Origin: JBAYIE01 sp965279165
GTDB lineage: Bacteria > Bacteroidota > Bacteroidia > UKL13-3
Direction: 5' to 3'
Assembly: GCA_965279165.1 (NCBI GenBank)
Contig: OZ257140.1
Coordinates: forward strand, 930,001-994,000
DNA length: 64,000 nt
In this document: positions 27,201-35,612 of the stretch, in pieces
Layout: each line of letters begins with the position of its first letter
Position numbering within the stretch: the first letter of the stretch is position 1
Made by a program: the position numbers and the translations under genes
The notes under the pieces: generated by a model
Databases searched by the model: none
The model's input: the letters and a program-made list of their open reading frames with translations, nothing else
Told to the model about the DNA's origin: nothing

Positions 27201-27585
27201 TTCTCCCATCATCCGGATGATAAATGCGGGTAATACCATATTGATGCAACTCCTCCATTTCTTCCGGTAAAATGGTACCTCCCCCTCCACCAAATATTTT
27301 TATATGTTCACAGCCTTTTTGTTTCAATAAATCGTACATGAACTTAAAATATTCTACATGTCCACCTTGGTAAGAAGTCATGGCAATAGCATTTGCATCT
27401 TCCTGAATAGCAGTATTTACCACTTCCTCAGCACTTCTGTCGTGACCCAAATGAATCACTTCTGCCCCACTGGCCTGAATTATACGGCGCATAATATTAA
27501 TTGCTGCATCATGTCCATCAAACAAACTTGCTGCCGTTACTACCCTGATTTTATTTTTGGGTTTATATACTTCTATGGTTTCCAT
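24202..27585 (-). CDS. icmF: Fused isobutyryl-CoA mutase IcmF
   Basis: A 1127-residue adenosylcobalamin enzyme interconverting isobutyryl-CoA and n-butyryl-CoA (and often isovaleryl/pivalyl-CoA). The order is diagnostic: N-terminal B12 domain with LFDGHD (cobalt-ligating His at residue 25), then a MeaI-type GTPase chaperone domain (GTGGAGKS at residues 203-210), then the mutase barrel. The substrate-site segment GIYPFKREGEDPTRMFAGEG has Phe where methylmalonyl-CoA mutases have Tyr, supporting IcmF rather than MCM. It connects branched amino-acid or butyrate metabolism; the PHA and carboxylase genes downstream use similar acyl-CoAs. No promoter identified. Confidence 0.95.
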   Translation of the reverse strand: METIEVYKPKNKIRVVTAASLFDGHDAAINIMRRIIQASGAEVIHLGHDRSAEEVVNTAIQEDANAIAMTSYQGGHVEYFKFMYDLLKQKGCEHIKIFGGGGGTILPEEMEELHQYGITRIYHPDDGRTMGLQGMINDMLQSCDFPTGTNLNGEAKHLKERDYKSIARLISAAENDPIAFGKMHQDIMQAADKALTPVLGITGTGGAGKSSLVDELVRRFLLDFKDKNIAIISVDPSKRKTGGALLGDRIRMNSIRNPRVFMRSLATRQSNLALSKHVKEAVDIMKAAAFDLIILETSGIGQSDTEIMDHSDIALYVMTPEYGAATQLEKIDMLDFADIIAINKFDKKGSLDALRDVKKQYQRNHQQFDKSPDSMPVYGTIASQFNDPGMNRLYKAVMEKITEKTKVNLHSEFASSDEMSEKVFIIPPSRTRYLSEISENNRNFDKWVAKQAAIADKLYGLKSSIETIKTSNLEDKDRLVKGLEETYASVVLDLDPKNLKILETWEEKKNLYRNEYYIFKVRDKEIKIQTHSESLSHSQIPKISVPKFKSWGDILQWALQENFPGEFPYTSGIYPFKREGEDPTRMFAGEGGPERTNKRFHYVSIGMPAARLSTAFDSVTLYGNDPDHRPDIYGKIGNSGVSVWSLDAAKKLYSGFNLADPKTSVSMTINGPAAIICAFFMNAAIDQQCELYIKKHGMEDEVNAKIDEIYKKKGTKRPGYHADELPEGNNGLGLMLLGVTGDMVLPNEVYQKIKVDTLKQVRGTVQADILKEDQAQNTCIFSTEFSLRVMGDVQQYFIDNNVRNFYSVSISGYHIAEAGANPITQLALTLSNGFTFVEYYLSRGMNIDDFAPNLSFFFSNGIDPEYAVIGRVSRRIWAKAMKLKYGANERSQMLKYHIQTSGRSLHAQEIDFNDIRTTLQALYAIYDNCNSLHTNAYDEAITTPTEESVRRAMAIQLIINRELGLAKNENPLQGSFIIEELTDLVEEAVLSEFDRITERGGVLGAMETMYQRNKIQEESMYYEMQKHSGEFPIIGVNTFLSSKGSPTVLPKEVIRSTTEEKEYQIEMLQILKTVNEEKGKEMLHKLQQVAIHNGNIFDALMETVKYCSLGQITSALFEVGGQYRRNM

Positions 27586-27676
27586 ATGATAATTAACTTA
27601 GAAATTAAGGCGAATGTAGCGGTTTGAAAGGAAAATAGAACAAAAATCACAGGAAACAAACAGTCAATCTTTCTCA

Positions 27677-27706
27677 TTTGCACTTAAAAAAATTTGGTTA
27701 TTTTTG
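27677..27706 (+). promoter_or_regulatory. Promoter of the DUF5606 gene
   Basis: TTTG at 27677-27680, 18 nt, then TATTTTTG at 27699-27706: a near-perfect Bacteroidota promoter, 25 nt before the ATG. Confidence 0.75.
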
Positions 27707-27730
27707 CCTCCCTTTAATATTGAATACCAA

Positions 27731-28291
27731 ATGAACCTCAAAGAAATCGTTTCTATAGCCGGCGTAAGCGGTCTTAATAAAATCATCGGACGAACCAAAA
27801 CCGGATTAATCCTCGAATCCATGAATGAACCCAAAAAACGGTTCGCTACCGGAATACAGGATAAAGTGTCGGTTTTAGAGGATATTTCGATGTACACGGT
27901 AGATGGAGATATGCGCCTGGCGGAAGTATTGGTAAAATTAAACGAACGCGGCGATGTACCTAGCCAAAAGGAAGATGCAGCAACTTTGCGTAAATTTTTA
28001 GTTGAAACCATTAACCTCGACAGCGAGCGTGTTTATGATAGCGATATCAAAAAATTGATTAATTGGTTCCACGTTTTAAAGCAAATCCTTGACTTCTCCA
28101 CTTTATTAACGGAAACGGAAGATGCTGAAGGTGCTGAAAAACCTGCTGCCGACCTTGCTGTTGATACAGAAGTGAAAATTAAGGCTCCAAAAGCACCAAA
28201 GACTTCCACCCCTAAAACAAGCGCTCCTCCAAAGGCCAATACCAAAGGAGTTGCAGGTAGCAAGAATACATATAGACCGAAGTCGGTTTAA
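27731..28291 (+). CDS. DUF5606 domain-containing protein
   Basis: A 186-residue cytoplasmic protein. The first about 125 residues (MNLKEIVSIAGVSGLNKII, then VSVLEDISMYT) match DUF5606, a Bacteroidota family of unknown function. The last about 60 residues are a low-complexity Ala/Pro/Lys/Thr tail resembling a disordered basic extension. The ATG at 27731 opens the family domain directly and follows a good promoter. The gene is followed by a heptamer array and the IS. Confidence 0.85.
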   Translation: MNLKEIVSIAGVSGLNKIIGRTKTGLILESMNEPKKRFATGIQDKVSVLEDISMYTVDGDMRLAEVLVKLNERGDVPSQKEDAATLRKFLVETINLDSERVYDSDIKKLINWFHVLKQILDFSTLLTETEDAEGAEKPAADLAVDTEVKIKAPKAPKTSTPKTSAPPKANTKGVAGSKNTYRPKSV

Positions 28292-28400
28292 GTTAGTCAG
28301 TGGTCATTAGTCAATAGGCAGTGGTCAGTGGTCATTGGTCAGTGGTCATTGGTCAGTGGTCATTGGTCAGTAGGCATTGGTCAGTAGGCATTAGTCAGTG
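28292..28400. repeat. Heptamer array (ggtcagt/ggtcatt)
   Basis: The stretch reads almost without interruption as 7-nt units: ggtcagt, ggtcatt alternating, later aggcatt and agtcagt. It directly abuts the left end of the IS3-family element. Confidence 0.9.
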
Positions 28401-28448
28401 ATTATCATGTATGTCCCTGGTATAGGTTGACCATAAAAGTCAATTTAT

Positions 28449-28847
28449 ATGAAAGCAAATTTAAAACAAATTCAGAAGCAACGACATTATTCAGAGGAAT
28501 TTAAAAAGGAATTAGTATCCTTGTTTGAAGGAGGCAAATTCAGTGTTCATCAACTCGAGCGACTTTATGGGGTCTCAGATGCGAGCATTTACAATTGGAT
28601 TTATAAATACTCTACTTTTAATGAAAGGGGGTATCGAGTCATAGAATTTAAAACAAGTAGTATGGATAAGCTAAAGCAACTTGAGCAAAGGATAAAGGAG
28701 CTCGAACAAATGGTTGGTCAGAAGCAAATCAAGATAGATTTTTTGGAAAAGATGATTGAGATTGCTAAAGATGATCTAAAAATAGATATCAAAAAAAACT
28801 TCAACACCCCACAATCAACTGGTTCCGGCAGAACCAAGAAAAAGTAA
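28449..28847 (+). CDS. IS3-family OrfA (transposase N-terminal DNA-binding protein)
   Basis: A 132-residue protein with an N-terminal helix-turn-helix (RHYSEEFKKELVSLFEGG ... LERLYGVSDASIYNWI, about residues 12-55) and a C-terminal leucine-zipper-like coiled coil (about 75-110). It recognises the IS ends. Near its 3' end the sequence A AAA AAC at 28793-28799 sits in the correct phase for a -1 ribosomal slip into the OrfB frame. Confidence 0.92.
   Translation: MKANLKQIQKQRHYSEEFKKELVSLFEGGKFSVHQLERLYGVSDASIYNWIYKYSTFNERGYRVIEFKTSSMDKLKQLEQRIKELEQMVGQKQIKIDFLEKMIEIAKDDLKIDIKKNFNTPQSTGSGRTKKK
28791..28799 (+). promoter_or_regulatory. Programmed -1 frameshift site of the IS
   Basis: Eight A residues followed by C give the slippery heptamer A AAA AAC (28793-28799) in the OrfA frame. 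The OrfB frame is open from 28775, so slipping here yields an OrfAB fusion reading on through LQHPTINWF into OrfB. Confidence 0.75.
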
Positions 28848-28855
28848 CTTATTCG

Positions 28856-29692
28856 ATGAATCAGCTTTACAAAGAAGTTGGAATAAGCAAACAAGCTGTT
28901 AATCAATATGCCATGCGACAATTAGCTTTTAATAAGGCTACAAAAGCGCTTGTAATGGAAGCTGAGGAGTTAAGGCAAGAACACCCTGGTTGTGGGGTTG
29001 AAAAGATGTATTACACACTAAAGCCAGAATTTATTGGAAGGGATCGATTTATAGAACTTCTGATGGATTTAGGTTTTAGAATCAAGAAGAAGCGGAATTT
29101 TAGAAGGACAACTTATTCAGGCAATAAACACTATCCAAACCTAATCAAAGGGATGAGGATTAATGCCCCTTCCATGATTTGGCAATCCGACATAACATAC
29201 ATTGATGCTGGAGATCACTTCTGCTATGCGGTATTCATCATAGATGTTTATACTAAGAAAATCGTAGGTTATCAAGTCTCTGATAATATGCGGGCAACTG
29301 CAAATATGAAGGCTTTAAAGGGAGCATTGGTGCACAATAAAGCTCCGATTATTCATCATTCAGATAGAGGAAGTCAATATGAATATGGAGACTATGTGAA
29401 TGTATTGAAGGATAATAATTGTCAATTAAGTATGGCACTTAAAGCACAAGATAACGCATATGCTGAACGAATTAACAGAACTATCAAAGAAGAATATTTA
29501 GATTATTGGAAACCGAAAAACCTATGTCAGATTAAGAAGTGCGTAAAGAATGCAGTAACTCATTACAACAATATTCGACCACATAATAATCTTGGAAAAC
29601 TTAGTCCAGTAGACTTTGAAAACAAATGGTTAAATAATCAATTCAATTCTATCCCTAATATTACTATTTTTGATGATGAAGTCTTAGTTTAA
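28856..29692 (+). CDS. IS3-family OrfB (DDE transposase catalytic part)
   Basis: A 278-residue integrase-like domain. The DDE residues are visible: Asp in IWQSDITYID (about residue 106), Asp in HHSDRGSQYE (about 166) and Glu in RINRTIKEEYLD (about 210). The HTH_21-like N-terminus includes LRQEHPGCGVEKMYYTL. The listed ATG gives the OrfB product; the functional transposase is expected to be the frameshifted OrfAB fusion. All motifs are complete. Confidence 0.94.
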   Translation: MNQLYKEVGISKQAVNQYAMRQLAFNKATKALVMEAEELRQEHPGCGVEKMYYTLKPEFIGRDRFIELLMDLGFRIKKKRNFRRTTYSGNKHYPNLIKGMRINAPSMIWQSDITYIDAGDHFCYAVFIIDVYTKKIVGYQVSDNMRATANMKALKGALVHNKAPIIHHSDRGSQYEYGDYVNVLKDNNCQLSMALKAQDNAYAERINRTIKEEYLDYWKPKNLCQIKKCVKNAVTHYNNIRPHNNLGKLSPVDFENKWLNNQFNSIPNITIFDDEVLV

Positions 29693-29730
29693 ACCGGTCA
29701 ACCTTATTCAGGGATGTTCATCACTTGCGA

Positions 29731-29825
29731 TGGCATAGGCACAAGGCGATATGCACAACGCGCTAATTACCAAGCACCAAGCACTAATTACTAAGCTCTA
29801 ATTACTAAGCACTTAAAACCAAGCA
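29731..29825. repeat. Heptamer array right of the IS
   Basis: After a fragment of the aggcacaaggc family, the sequence reads as 7-nt units ctaatta, ccaagca, ccaagca, ctaatta, ctaagct, ctaatta, ctaagca. It ends at the stop of tnaA. Confidence 0.85.
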
Positions 29826-31196
29826 CTATTCAAAATAACCAAACTTCGCGGTAAAATGCCTCAACTGTGGCGGTTGCCATGTAATACGCATTCCTTTTAA
29901 CTTGTCTTTGTTCTGGTTTATTTCAGTTAACGACTCAATTACATAATCCATATGACTCTGGGTATAGACCCTTCTTGGAATTGCGAGTCTTACCAAATCC
30001 ATGGCACTTTCTTTTTCTGAACCATCCGGTTGTAAGCCAAACATCACGGTTCCAATTTCACATGCACGAATACCGGCATGCAAATACATTTCAACTGCCA
30101 GAGATTGTCCAGGATATTGTAAAGGGGTAATATGTGGTAACATCATACGTGCGTCAATATAAATGGCATGTCCACCCGGCGGACGAACAATTGGAATTCT
30201 TGCTTTGGTTAAATGATCGCCTAAATATCGCGTCGAAATTATGCGGTAGTGCAAATAATCTTCGTCTACCACTTCCTCTAAACCAACTGCAATTGCTTCT
30301 AAATCCCTTCCAGCCAAACCACCATAGGTTGGAAATCCTTCTGTTAAAATCAGCAAATTACGGGATTGTTGGGCCCAAGCATCATCATTCATGGCTAACC
30401 AACCACCTATATTAACCAAAGCATCTTTTTTTGCACTCATGGTACAACCATCTGCGTAAGAAAATATTTCGCGAACGATATCTACAATAAATTTTTTTTC
30501 ATACCCTTTTTCTCGGATTTTAATGAAATATGCATTCTCTGCAAACCTGCATGCATCGATAAACAATGGAATGCCATATTTGACACATACCGCTTTTGTT
30601 TCTTTGATATTTTGCATCGAAACCGGTTGTCCTCCACCCGAATTATTGGTAATGGTTATAAAACATGCCGGAATGTTTTCCTTCCCTTTCTCTTGTATAA
30701 ATTTTTCTAGTTTAATAATATCCATATTCCCTTTAAAAGGATGTTCAAGAGATGGATTTTTACCTTCTTCAATAACCAAATCAATGGCTTGTGCTCCTGT
30801 AAACTCAATATTGGCACGTGTTGTATCAAAATGGGTATTGTTTAAAATATATTTTCCTTTTCCGCCAATTACCGAAAACAAAATTTTCTCCGCTGCCCTA
30901 CCTTGGTGGGTTGGAATAACATGTTTAAAAGGCATCAAATTTTTAATAGCCTTTTCAAAACGATGAAACGACGGACTTCCGGCATACGATTCATCTCCCT
31001 CCATAATTGCTCCCCATTGGTGTGCACTCATGCTGCTGGTACCTGAATCGGTAAGCAAATCAATAATTACTTTTTCCGAATCAAGGGTGAATAAATTAAA
31101 ATGTGCTTCTTTTATAAAAATTTCTCGCTCTTCTCGCGTGGTTAACTTGATTGGCTCAATCGACTTAATCCTAAAGGGTTCAATAATCGTTTTCAT
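29826..31196 (-). CDS. tnaA: Tryptophanase
   Basis: A 456-residue PLP lyase that splits tryptophan to indole, pyruvate and ammonia. The PLP Lys is in the TMSAKKDALVNIGG segment. Tyrosine phenol-lyase is the close alternative, but three positions favour tryptophanase from memory of the two families: FDTTR (Asp where TPL has Thr), CEIG (Ile where TPL has Arg) and LRHFTAKF (His where TPL has Phe). The ATG at 31196 opens with MKTIIEPFRIKS, matching the family N-terminus, so the longer frame upstream is not used. No leader peptide tnaC or permease is visible. Confidence 0.92.
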   Translation of the reverse strand: MKTIIEPFRIKSIEPIKLTTREEREIFIKEAHFNLFTLDSEKVIIDLLTDSGTSSMSAHQWGAIMEGDESYAGSPSFHRFEKAIKNLMPFKHVIPTHQGRAAEKILFSVIGGKGKYILNNTHFDTTRANIEFTGAQAIDLVIEEGKNPSLEHPFKGNMDIIKLEKFIQEKGKENIPACFITITNNSGGGQPVSMQNIKETKAVCVKYGIPLFIDACRFAENAYFIKIREKGYEKKFIVDIVREIFSYADGCTMSAKKDALVNIGGWLAMNDDAWAQQSRNLLILTEGFPTYGGLAGRDLEAIAVGLEEVVDEDYLHYRIISTRYLGDHLTKARIPIVRPPGGHAIYIDARMMLPHITPLQYPGQSLAVEMYLHAGIRACEIGTVMFGLQPDGSEKESAMDLVRLAIPRRVYTQSHMDYVIESLTEINQNKDKLKGMRITWQPPQLRHFTAKFGYFE

Positions 31197-31307
31197 ATCG
31201 CAAGATTCACCTCTACCATTCAAAAAAAATATGACCACCAACATCTTTCCTTTATGATTTAAATTAAGATGTCGGACATTTATAAGATCCGATTCATTCA
31301 TCAACCA

Positions 31308-31368
31308 CCGTTCTCGAACATTTGTAATGTTCTATTATTTCTCCGTTCTCGAGCATTTGTAATGCTCG
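31308..31368. repeat. Two tandem hairpins with compensatory changes
   Basis: Two 35-bp units start CCGTTCTC at 31308 and 31343. The first forms GAACATT-TGT-AATGTTC (31316-31332), the second CGAGCATT-TGT-AATGCTCG (31350-31368). The stem base that differs between units is changed on both arms, so pairing is preserved. They lie between the divergent tnaA and hydrolase genes. Confidence 0.75.
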
Positions 31369-31395
31369 ATTAATCCTTATCTTGTGACTTTAATT

Positions 31396-32736
31396 ATGAT
31401 GAATCGACATTTAATATATTTTCTTTTGGCAACCTGCTTGTATGCTACACCTTCCCAATCGCAAACACGCGATGATTACGCCAATTTGGCTACGAAGGTT
31501 TCCAACTGGATTACCAACGAACAAGCAGATAGTGTATATACCCTCCTCGATTCTGTAATGAACCGCCGTTTAACTTCCGGACAAATTTCTGATTTATGGC
31601 AAACCGTACTGCTTAACTATGGTCCCCTGCGCGAAAAGGGCAAAATGAATATAGAACAAAGAGATGTTTACCATGTAGCAAACCAGGTTTTCATTTTCGA
31701 CCGCATGAAATTCAGACTTACGATTACATTTAATACCGAAGCGAAAATTGCTGGACTATATATTAACCAAGCTTCTGTTCAACATGAAGTTCCTAATTAT
31801 GTAAACACCCTTTCTTTCGTCGAATACAAACTAACCTTTGGTAAAGAGCCCATCCTTTTAGAGGGTGTATTAAGTGTAAAAAAAACAGAAGATAAATTGC
31901 CATTGGTGATAATGGTTCAAGGTTCCGGGCCACAGGATATGGATGGCACTTATGGTTCTAATAGAATATACAAAGACATCGCCTGGGGTATAGCCTCCCA
32001 TGAAATTGCGGTTTTCCGTTATCCGAAAAGAACTTCTATCTATGGTTCTATTTACTTAAGCGGGAATCCAAATGTAAAATATACCCTCGAAGACGAATAC
32101 GTGAATGATTTAATCCTGGCAATTGAAAGATTATGCAAACGTCCTGAAATTGATACCAATCGTATTTTTCTGTTTGCTCATAGCCAGGGTGGCGATGCTG
32201 CGATCATTGCTGCGAAGAAATCAGGAAAAATTAAAGGCATTCTAATGGGCTCTACCACACCCCGTAAAATTCAAGACCTGATGTGCGAGCAATTGGATTA
32301 TATCAATGGATATGAACCTTCTTACAGCGAAAAAAGAATCAAATCGGATGCCATGAAACAAAAATTGGTGTATTCGCTTAATCCGGACTTAAAAGATGAT
32401 GCACCATTCGATTCATTGCCTCTTAATATTGCACCCAGTTATTGGATATACCTCAATAAATTTGATGCGATAACTACCTTAAAAGAAATGCCCGACCTGA
32501 AATTATACTTTCTTCAGGGTGGTCGTGATTACCAGGTTACGAAACTCGATTTTGGGTTATGGCAAGAGGCTTTTGCCAACGAACCGAGGGCTGAATTTAA
32601 ATTATACCCAAAGTTGAACCATATGTATTTTAAAGGTGAAGCCCGTTCAACCGCGGCCGAATATGAAGAACAACATAATGTGGATGAAAGCATTGTGAAC
32701 GATATGGTGCTCTGGCTGAAAAAAAATACCAAGTAA
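31396..32736 (+). CDS. Secreted alpha/beta hydrolase with DUF3887-like N-terminal domain
   Basis: A 446-residue exported protein. A signal peptide (cleavage near SQSQ, about residue 22) precedes a DUF3887-like region (about 25-120). The hydrolase fold has VMVQGSGPQDMDG as oxyanion region, FAHSQGGDAA as nucleophile elbow (Ser in HSQGG), and a late Asp and His (GGRDYQV, LNHMYF). Family members are peptidases or esterases of unknown substrate. The start is chosen at the first ATG (31396; 31399 is equally possible) rather than the GTG at 31384. Confidence 0.83.
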   Translation: MMNRHLIYFLLATCLYATPSQSQTRDDYANLATKVSNWITNEQADSVYTLLDSVMNRRLTSGQISDLWQTVLLNYGPLREKGKMNIEQRDVYHVANQVFIFDRMKFRLTITFNTEAKIAGLYINQASVQHEVPNYVNTLSFVEYKLTFGKEPILLEGVLSVKKTEDKLPLVIMVQGSGPQDMDGTYGSNRIYKDIAWGIASHEIAVFRYPKRTSIYGSIYLSGNPNVKYTLEDEYVNDLILAIERLCKRPEIDTNRIFLFAHSQGGDAAIIAAKKSGKIKGILMGSTTPRKIQDLMCEQLDYINGYEPSYSEKRIKSDAMKQKLVYSLNPDLKDDAPFDSLPLNIAPSYWIYLNKFDAITTLKEMPDLKLYFLQGGRDYQVTKLDFGLWQEAFANEPRAEFKLYPKLNHMYFKGEARSTAAEYEEQHNVDESIVNDMVLWLKKNTK

Positions 32737-32752
32737 TTACAGGCAATTGACC

Positions 32753-32760
32753 TATTTTTG
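32753..32760 (+). promoter_or_regulatory. Bacteroidota -7 box of sucA
   Basis: TATTTTTG, 25 nt before the sucA ATG; no clear -33 TTG in the right window. Confidence 0.45.
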
Positions 32761-32784
32761 CCTCCCAATTTTCGCTCTAATCAA

Positions 32785-35502
32785 ATGGATAAATTTTCTT
32801 ATATAAGCAATGCCGAAATAGGCGCAATCGACGATCTGTATCAACAATACCTACAAAATCAGGAGTCCGTTGATTTTGGATGGAAGAAATTCTTTGAAGG
32901 TTTTGAAATGGGCCAGCAGCGCTTTCAAAACACCGATATTCCGGTTGCTATTTCCGATGATATACGCAAAGAAATAAATGTACTTAATCTGATAAAAGGT
33001 TATCGTACCCGTGGCCATTTATTCACCAAAACCAATCCGGTTCGCGAAAGAAGACAATACACTCCTACACTTGAAATCCATAATTTTAATTTAGAACCTG
33101 CCGACCTCGACAAAACTTTTAATGCCGGTATTGAAATTGGAATTGGTCCAGCAAAACTAAAAGATATTATATCCCATTTACATACCACTTATTGTGAATC
33201 AATAGGCGCAGAATATGTGTATATCCGTAACCCAGAAAAGATAGAATGGTTGCAGAAACGCATGGAACAAGGCAAAAATATTCCGCATTTTTCCATTGAA
33301 GAAAAACAACAGATTCTAAAAAAATTAAACCATGCAACCATTTTTGAAAACTTTATTCATACCAAGTACGTAGGGCAAAAACGGTTCTCTTTAGAAGGAC
33401 TCGAGACCATGATTCCGGCACTGGATGCGGTTATTGAATATGGAGCAGAAATTGGTGTGCAAGAATTTATACTTGGAATGGCACATCGGGGCAGGTTAAA
33501 TGTGCTGGCCAATATCATGAACAAAACCTACGAAGAAATCTTTAAAGAATTTGAAGGGAATGCCTATGACTTGGATGGACTTTTTGAAGGCGATGTAAAA
33601 TACCATTTGGGATATTCAAGCGATATCACTACCAAAACAGGCAAACCGGTACACTTAAGTTTGGCTGCCAATCCCTCCCATCTCGAAACTGTGAATCCTG
33701 TGGTTAAAGGAATGGCAAAAGCCAAACTTAAAAACAGATATAAAAACGATATCGATAAAATTTGTCCGATATTGATTCATGGAGATGCCTCCATTTCCGG
33801 ACAAGGAATCATATACGAGGTATTGCAAATGGCCGGACTGAAAGCCTATAATGTTGGTGGGTGTATGCATATTGTAACCAATAACCAGATTGGATTTACT
33901 ACAAATTATATCGATTCTCGAACGTCGACCTATTGTACCGATGTAGCAAAAGTTACCTTATGTCCGGTATTTCATGTGAATGGAGATGATGCAGAAGCAG
34001 TAGTATATGCCATTCGAATGGCTATGGAATACCGTCAGGAATTTAATAGCGATGTATTCATTGATTTACTCGGTTACCGTAAATACGGACATAACGAAGG
34101 TGATGAGCCGCGATTTACCCAACCAATGCTTTATAAAACCATTGCTAATCATCCTAATCCACGCGAAATTTATATACAGAAATTGTTAAGTTCGGGTTCA
34201 GTAGAAGCTGAGTTGGCAAAAACCATGGAAAAGGAATTTAGAAGTTTATTGCAGGAGAAACTCGAATCTGCAAAACTGGCTGAACCTTCCTTATCCAAAC
34301 CAAACGTAAAAGATACCTGGGAAGGATTTAAATCCGCAGTTGAGTCTGATTTTCACCAATCGCCTGATACGGCAGTTACAAAAAAAATATTTACTACCCT
34401 TGCCGAAAAACTAACCAATATTCCTGCTGATTTTAAAGCATTTGGTAAAATAGAAAAACTATTTGCTGAAAGAAAAAAGATGATTGAATCAGGAACCTTT
34501 GATTGGGCTATGGGCGAATTAATGGCCTATGCCACCTTGTTGAACGAAGGTTTTGATGTGCGTATGAGTGGACAAGATGTTGAACGAGGTACTTTCTCTC
34601 ATCGACATGCCATCATCAAACAGGAAGATTCGGAAAAAGAATATGTGCCTTTGCAACATGTAACCGATAAACCAAACACCTTTGAAATATACAATTCACT
34701 CTTAAGTGAATATGCTGTACTCGGCTTCGAATTTGGATATTCGTGGGCAACTCCAAATTCGCTTACTATTTGGGAAGCTCAGTTTGGTGATTTTATGAAC
34801 GGCGCACAAATTGTAATCGATCAATATATTTCGAGTGCTAAAGCCAAATGGAAACGCCATAGCGGTTTGGTGATGTTATTGCCTCATGGTTACGAAGGTC
34901 AAGGTCCAGAACATTCGTCTGCACGTATCGAACGATTTTTACAACAAAGTGCCAACTGGAACTGGCAGGTAATTAATTGTACAACTCCAGCAAATATGTT
35001 TCATGCCTTACGCCGTCAATTACACCGCAACTTTAGGGTTCCTTTAATAGCCATGACTCCTAAAAGTTTGCTTCGTCATCCTGCATGTGTGAGCAACACG
35101 GAAGATTTTACCAAAGGCGGTTTCCGCGAAATCATCGACGATTCGTTTGTAGATCCGAAACAAGTAAAACGCGTTTTGATTTGTAGTGGCAAAGTATATT
35201 TTGATTTGTTTGACAAACAACAAAAAGAAAATCGAAAAGATATAGCCATTGTACGCATGGAACAATTGTATCCTTGTCCGAATTATTTCCTGCAACAAAT
35301 TTACGACAAGTATAAAGATGCAGAATTCTGTTGGGTACAGGAAGAACCAAAGAATATGGGTGCCTGGACATTTTTATTGCGTTGGGATATCAATTTCAAA
35401 TTGCGTTTAATCTCCCGCAAACCAAGCGCAACTCCAGCAACCGGATTTCATAAATCACATGTTAACGAACAACAGGATTTGGTGGAACGTGCTTTTGCTT
35501 AG
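32785..35502 (+). CDS. sucA: 2-oxoglutarate dehydrogenase E1 component
   Basis: A 905-residue thiamine-diphosphate enzyme that decarboxylates 2-oxoglutarate in the TCA cycle and passes the succinyl group to the E2 lipoyl arm. The family opening DLYQQYLQNQESVDFGWKKFF is followed by LGMAHRGRLNVLAN near residue 230, the ThDP-binding GDAS...NNQIGFTT region near 335-375, RKYGHNEGDEP near 430 and SGQDVERGTFSHRHA near 595. The ATG at 32785 matches the family start. The sucB E2 partner is not adjacent. It indicates an oxidative TCA cycle. Confidence 0.96.
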   Translation: MDKFSYISNAEIGAIDDLYQQYLQNQESVDFGWKKFFEGFEMGQQRFQNTDIPVAISDDIRKEINVLNLIKGYRTRGHLFTKTNPVRERRQYTPTLEIHNFNLEPADLDKTFNAGIEIGIGPAKLKDIISHLHTTYCESIGAEYVYIRNPEKIEWLQKRMEQGKNIPHFSIEEKQQILKKLNHATIFENFIHTKYVGQKRFSLEGLETMIPALDAVIEYGAEIGVQEFILGMAHRGRLNVLANIMNKTYEEIFKEFEGNAYDLDGLFEGDVKYHLGYSSDITTKTGKPVHLSLAANPSHLETVNPVVKGMAKAKLKNRYKNDIDKICPILIHGDASISGQGIIYEVLQMAGLKAYNVGGCMHIVTNNQIGFTTNYIDSRTSTYCTDVAKVTLCPVFHVNGDDAEAVVYAIRMAMEYRQEFNSDVFIDLLGYRKYGHNEGDEPRFTQPMLYKTIANHPNPREIYIQKLLSSGSVEAELAKTMEKEFRSLLQEKLESAKLAEPSLSKPNVKDTWEGFKSAVESDFHQSPDTAVTKKIFTTLAEKLTNIPADFKAFGKIEKLFAERKKMIESGTFDWAMGELMAYATLLNEGFDVRMSGQDVERGTFSHRHAIIKQEDSEKEYVPLQHVTDKPNTFEIYNSLLSEYAVLGFEFGYSWATPNSLTIWEAQFGDFMNGAQIVIDQYISSAKAKWKRHSGLVMLLPHGYEGQGPEHSSARIERFLQQSANWNWQVINCTTPANMFHALRRQLHRNFRVPLIAMTPKSLLRHPACVSNTEDFTKGGFREIIDDSFVDPKQVKRVLICSGKVYFDLFDKQQKENRKDIAIVRMEQLYPCPNYFLQQIYDKYKDAEFCWVQEEPKNMGAWTFLLRWDINFKLRLISRKPSATPATGFHKSHVNEQQDLVERAFA

Positions 35503-35612
35503 GGGAAGTGTTTAGGGGATAGGAGTTAGGGATTAGGGGGCAACAAGGCGGTAAGAAAAGTTTAGATTTTACCCGTCACCAAGCACTAAAACACTAAGTA
35601 CTTAGTACTTCT
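35503..35612. repeat. Short heptamer arrays between sucA and the glycosyltransferase
   Basis: ggggata/ggagtta/gggatta units (about 35510-35540) and ccaagca/ctaaaac/actaagt units (about 35577-35605), families also seen at 12197 and 29760. It lies between converging genes. Confidence 0.7.

Larger units (their letters stand above)
28408..29720 (+). mobile_element. Complete IS3-family insertion sequence (1313 bp)
   Basis: Imperfect 25-bp terminal inverted repeats lie at 28408-28432 and 29696-29720 (18 of 25 positions match; both start TG and end GGTTGACC inward). A 3-bp direct repeat, tca, flanks them at 28405-28407 and 29721-29723. Inside are orfA and orfB in the -1 frame relation of the IS3 family. 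Both frames are intact, so the copy may still be active. It sits between two heptamer arrays. Confidence 0.92.
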
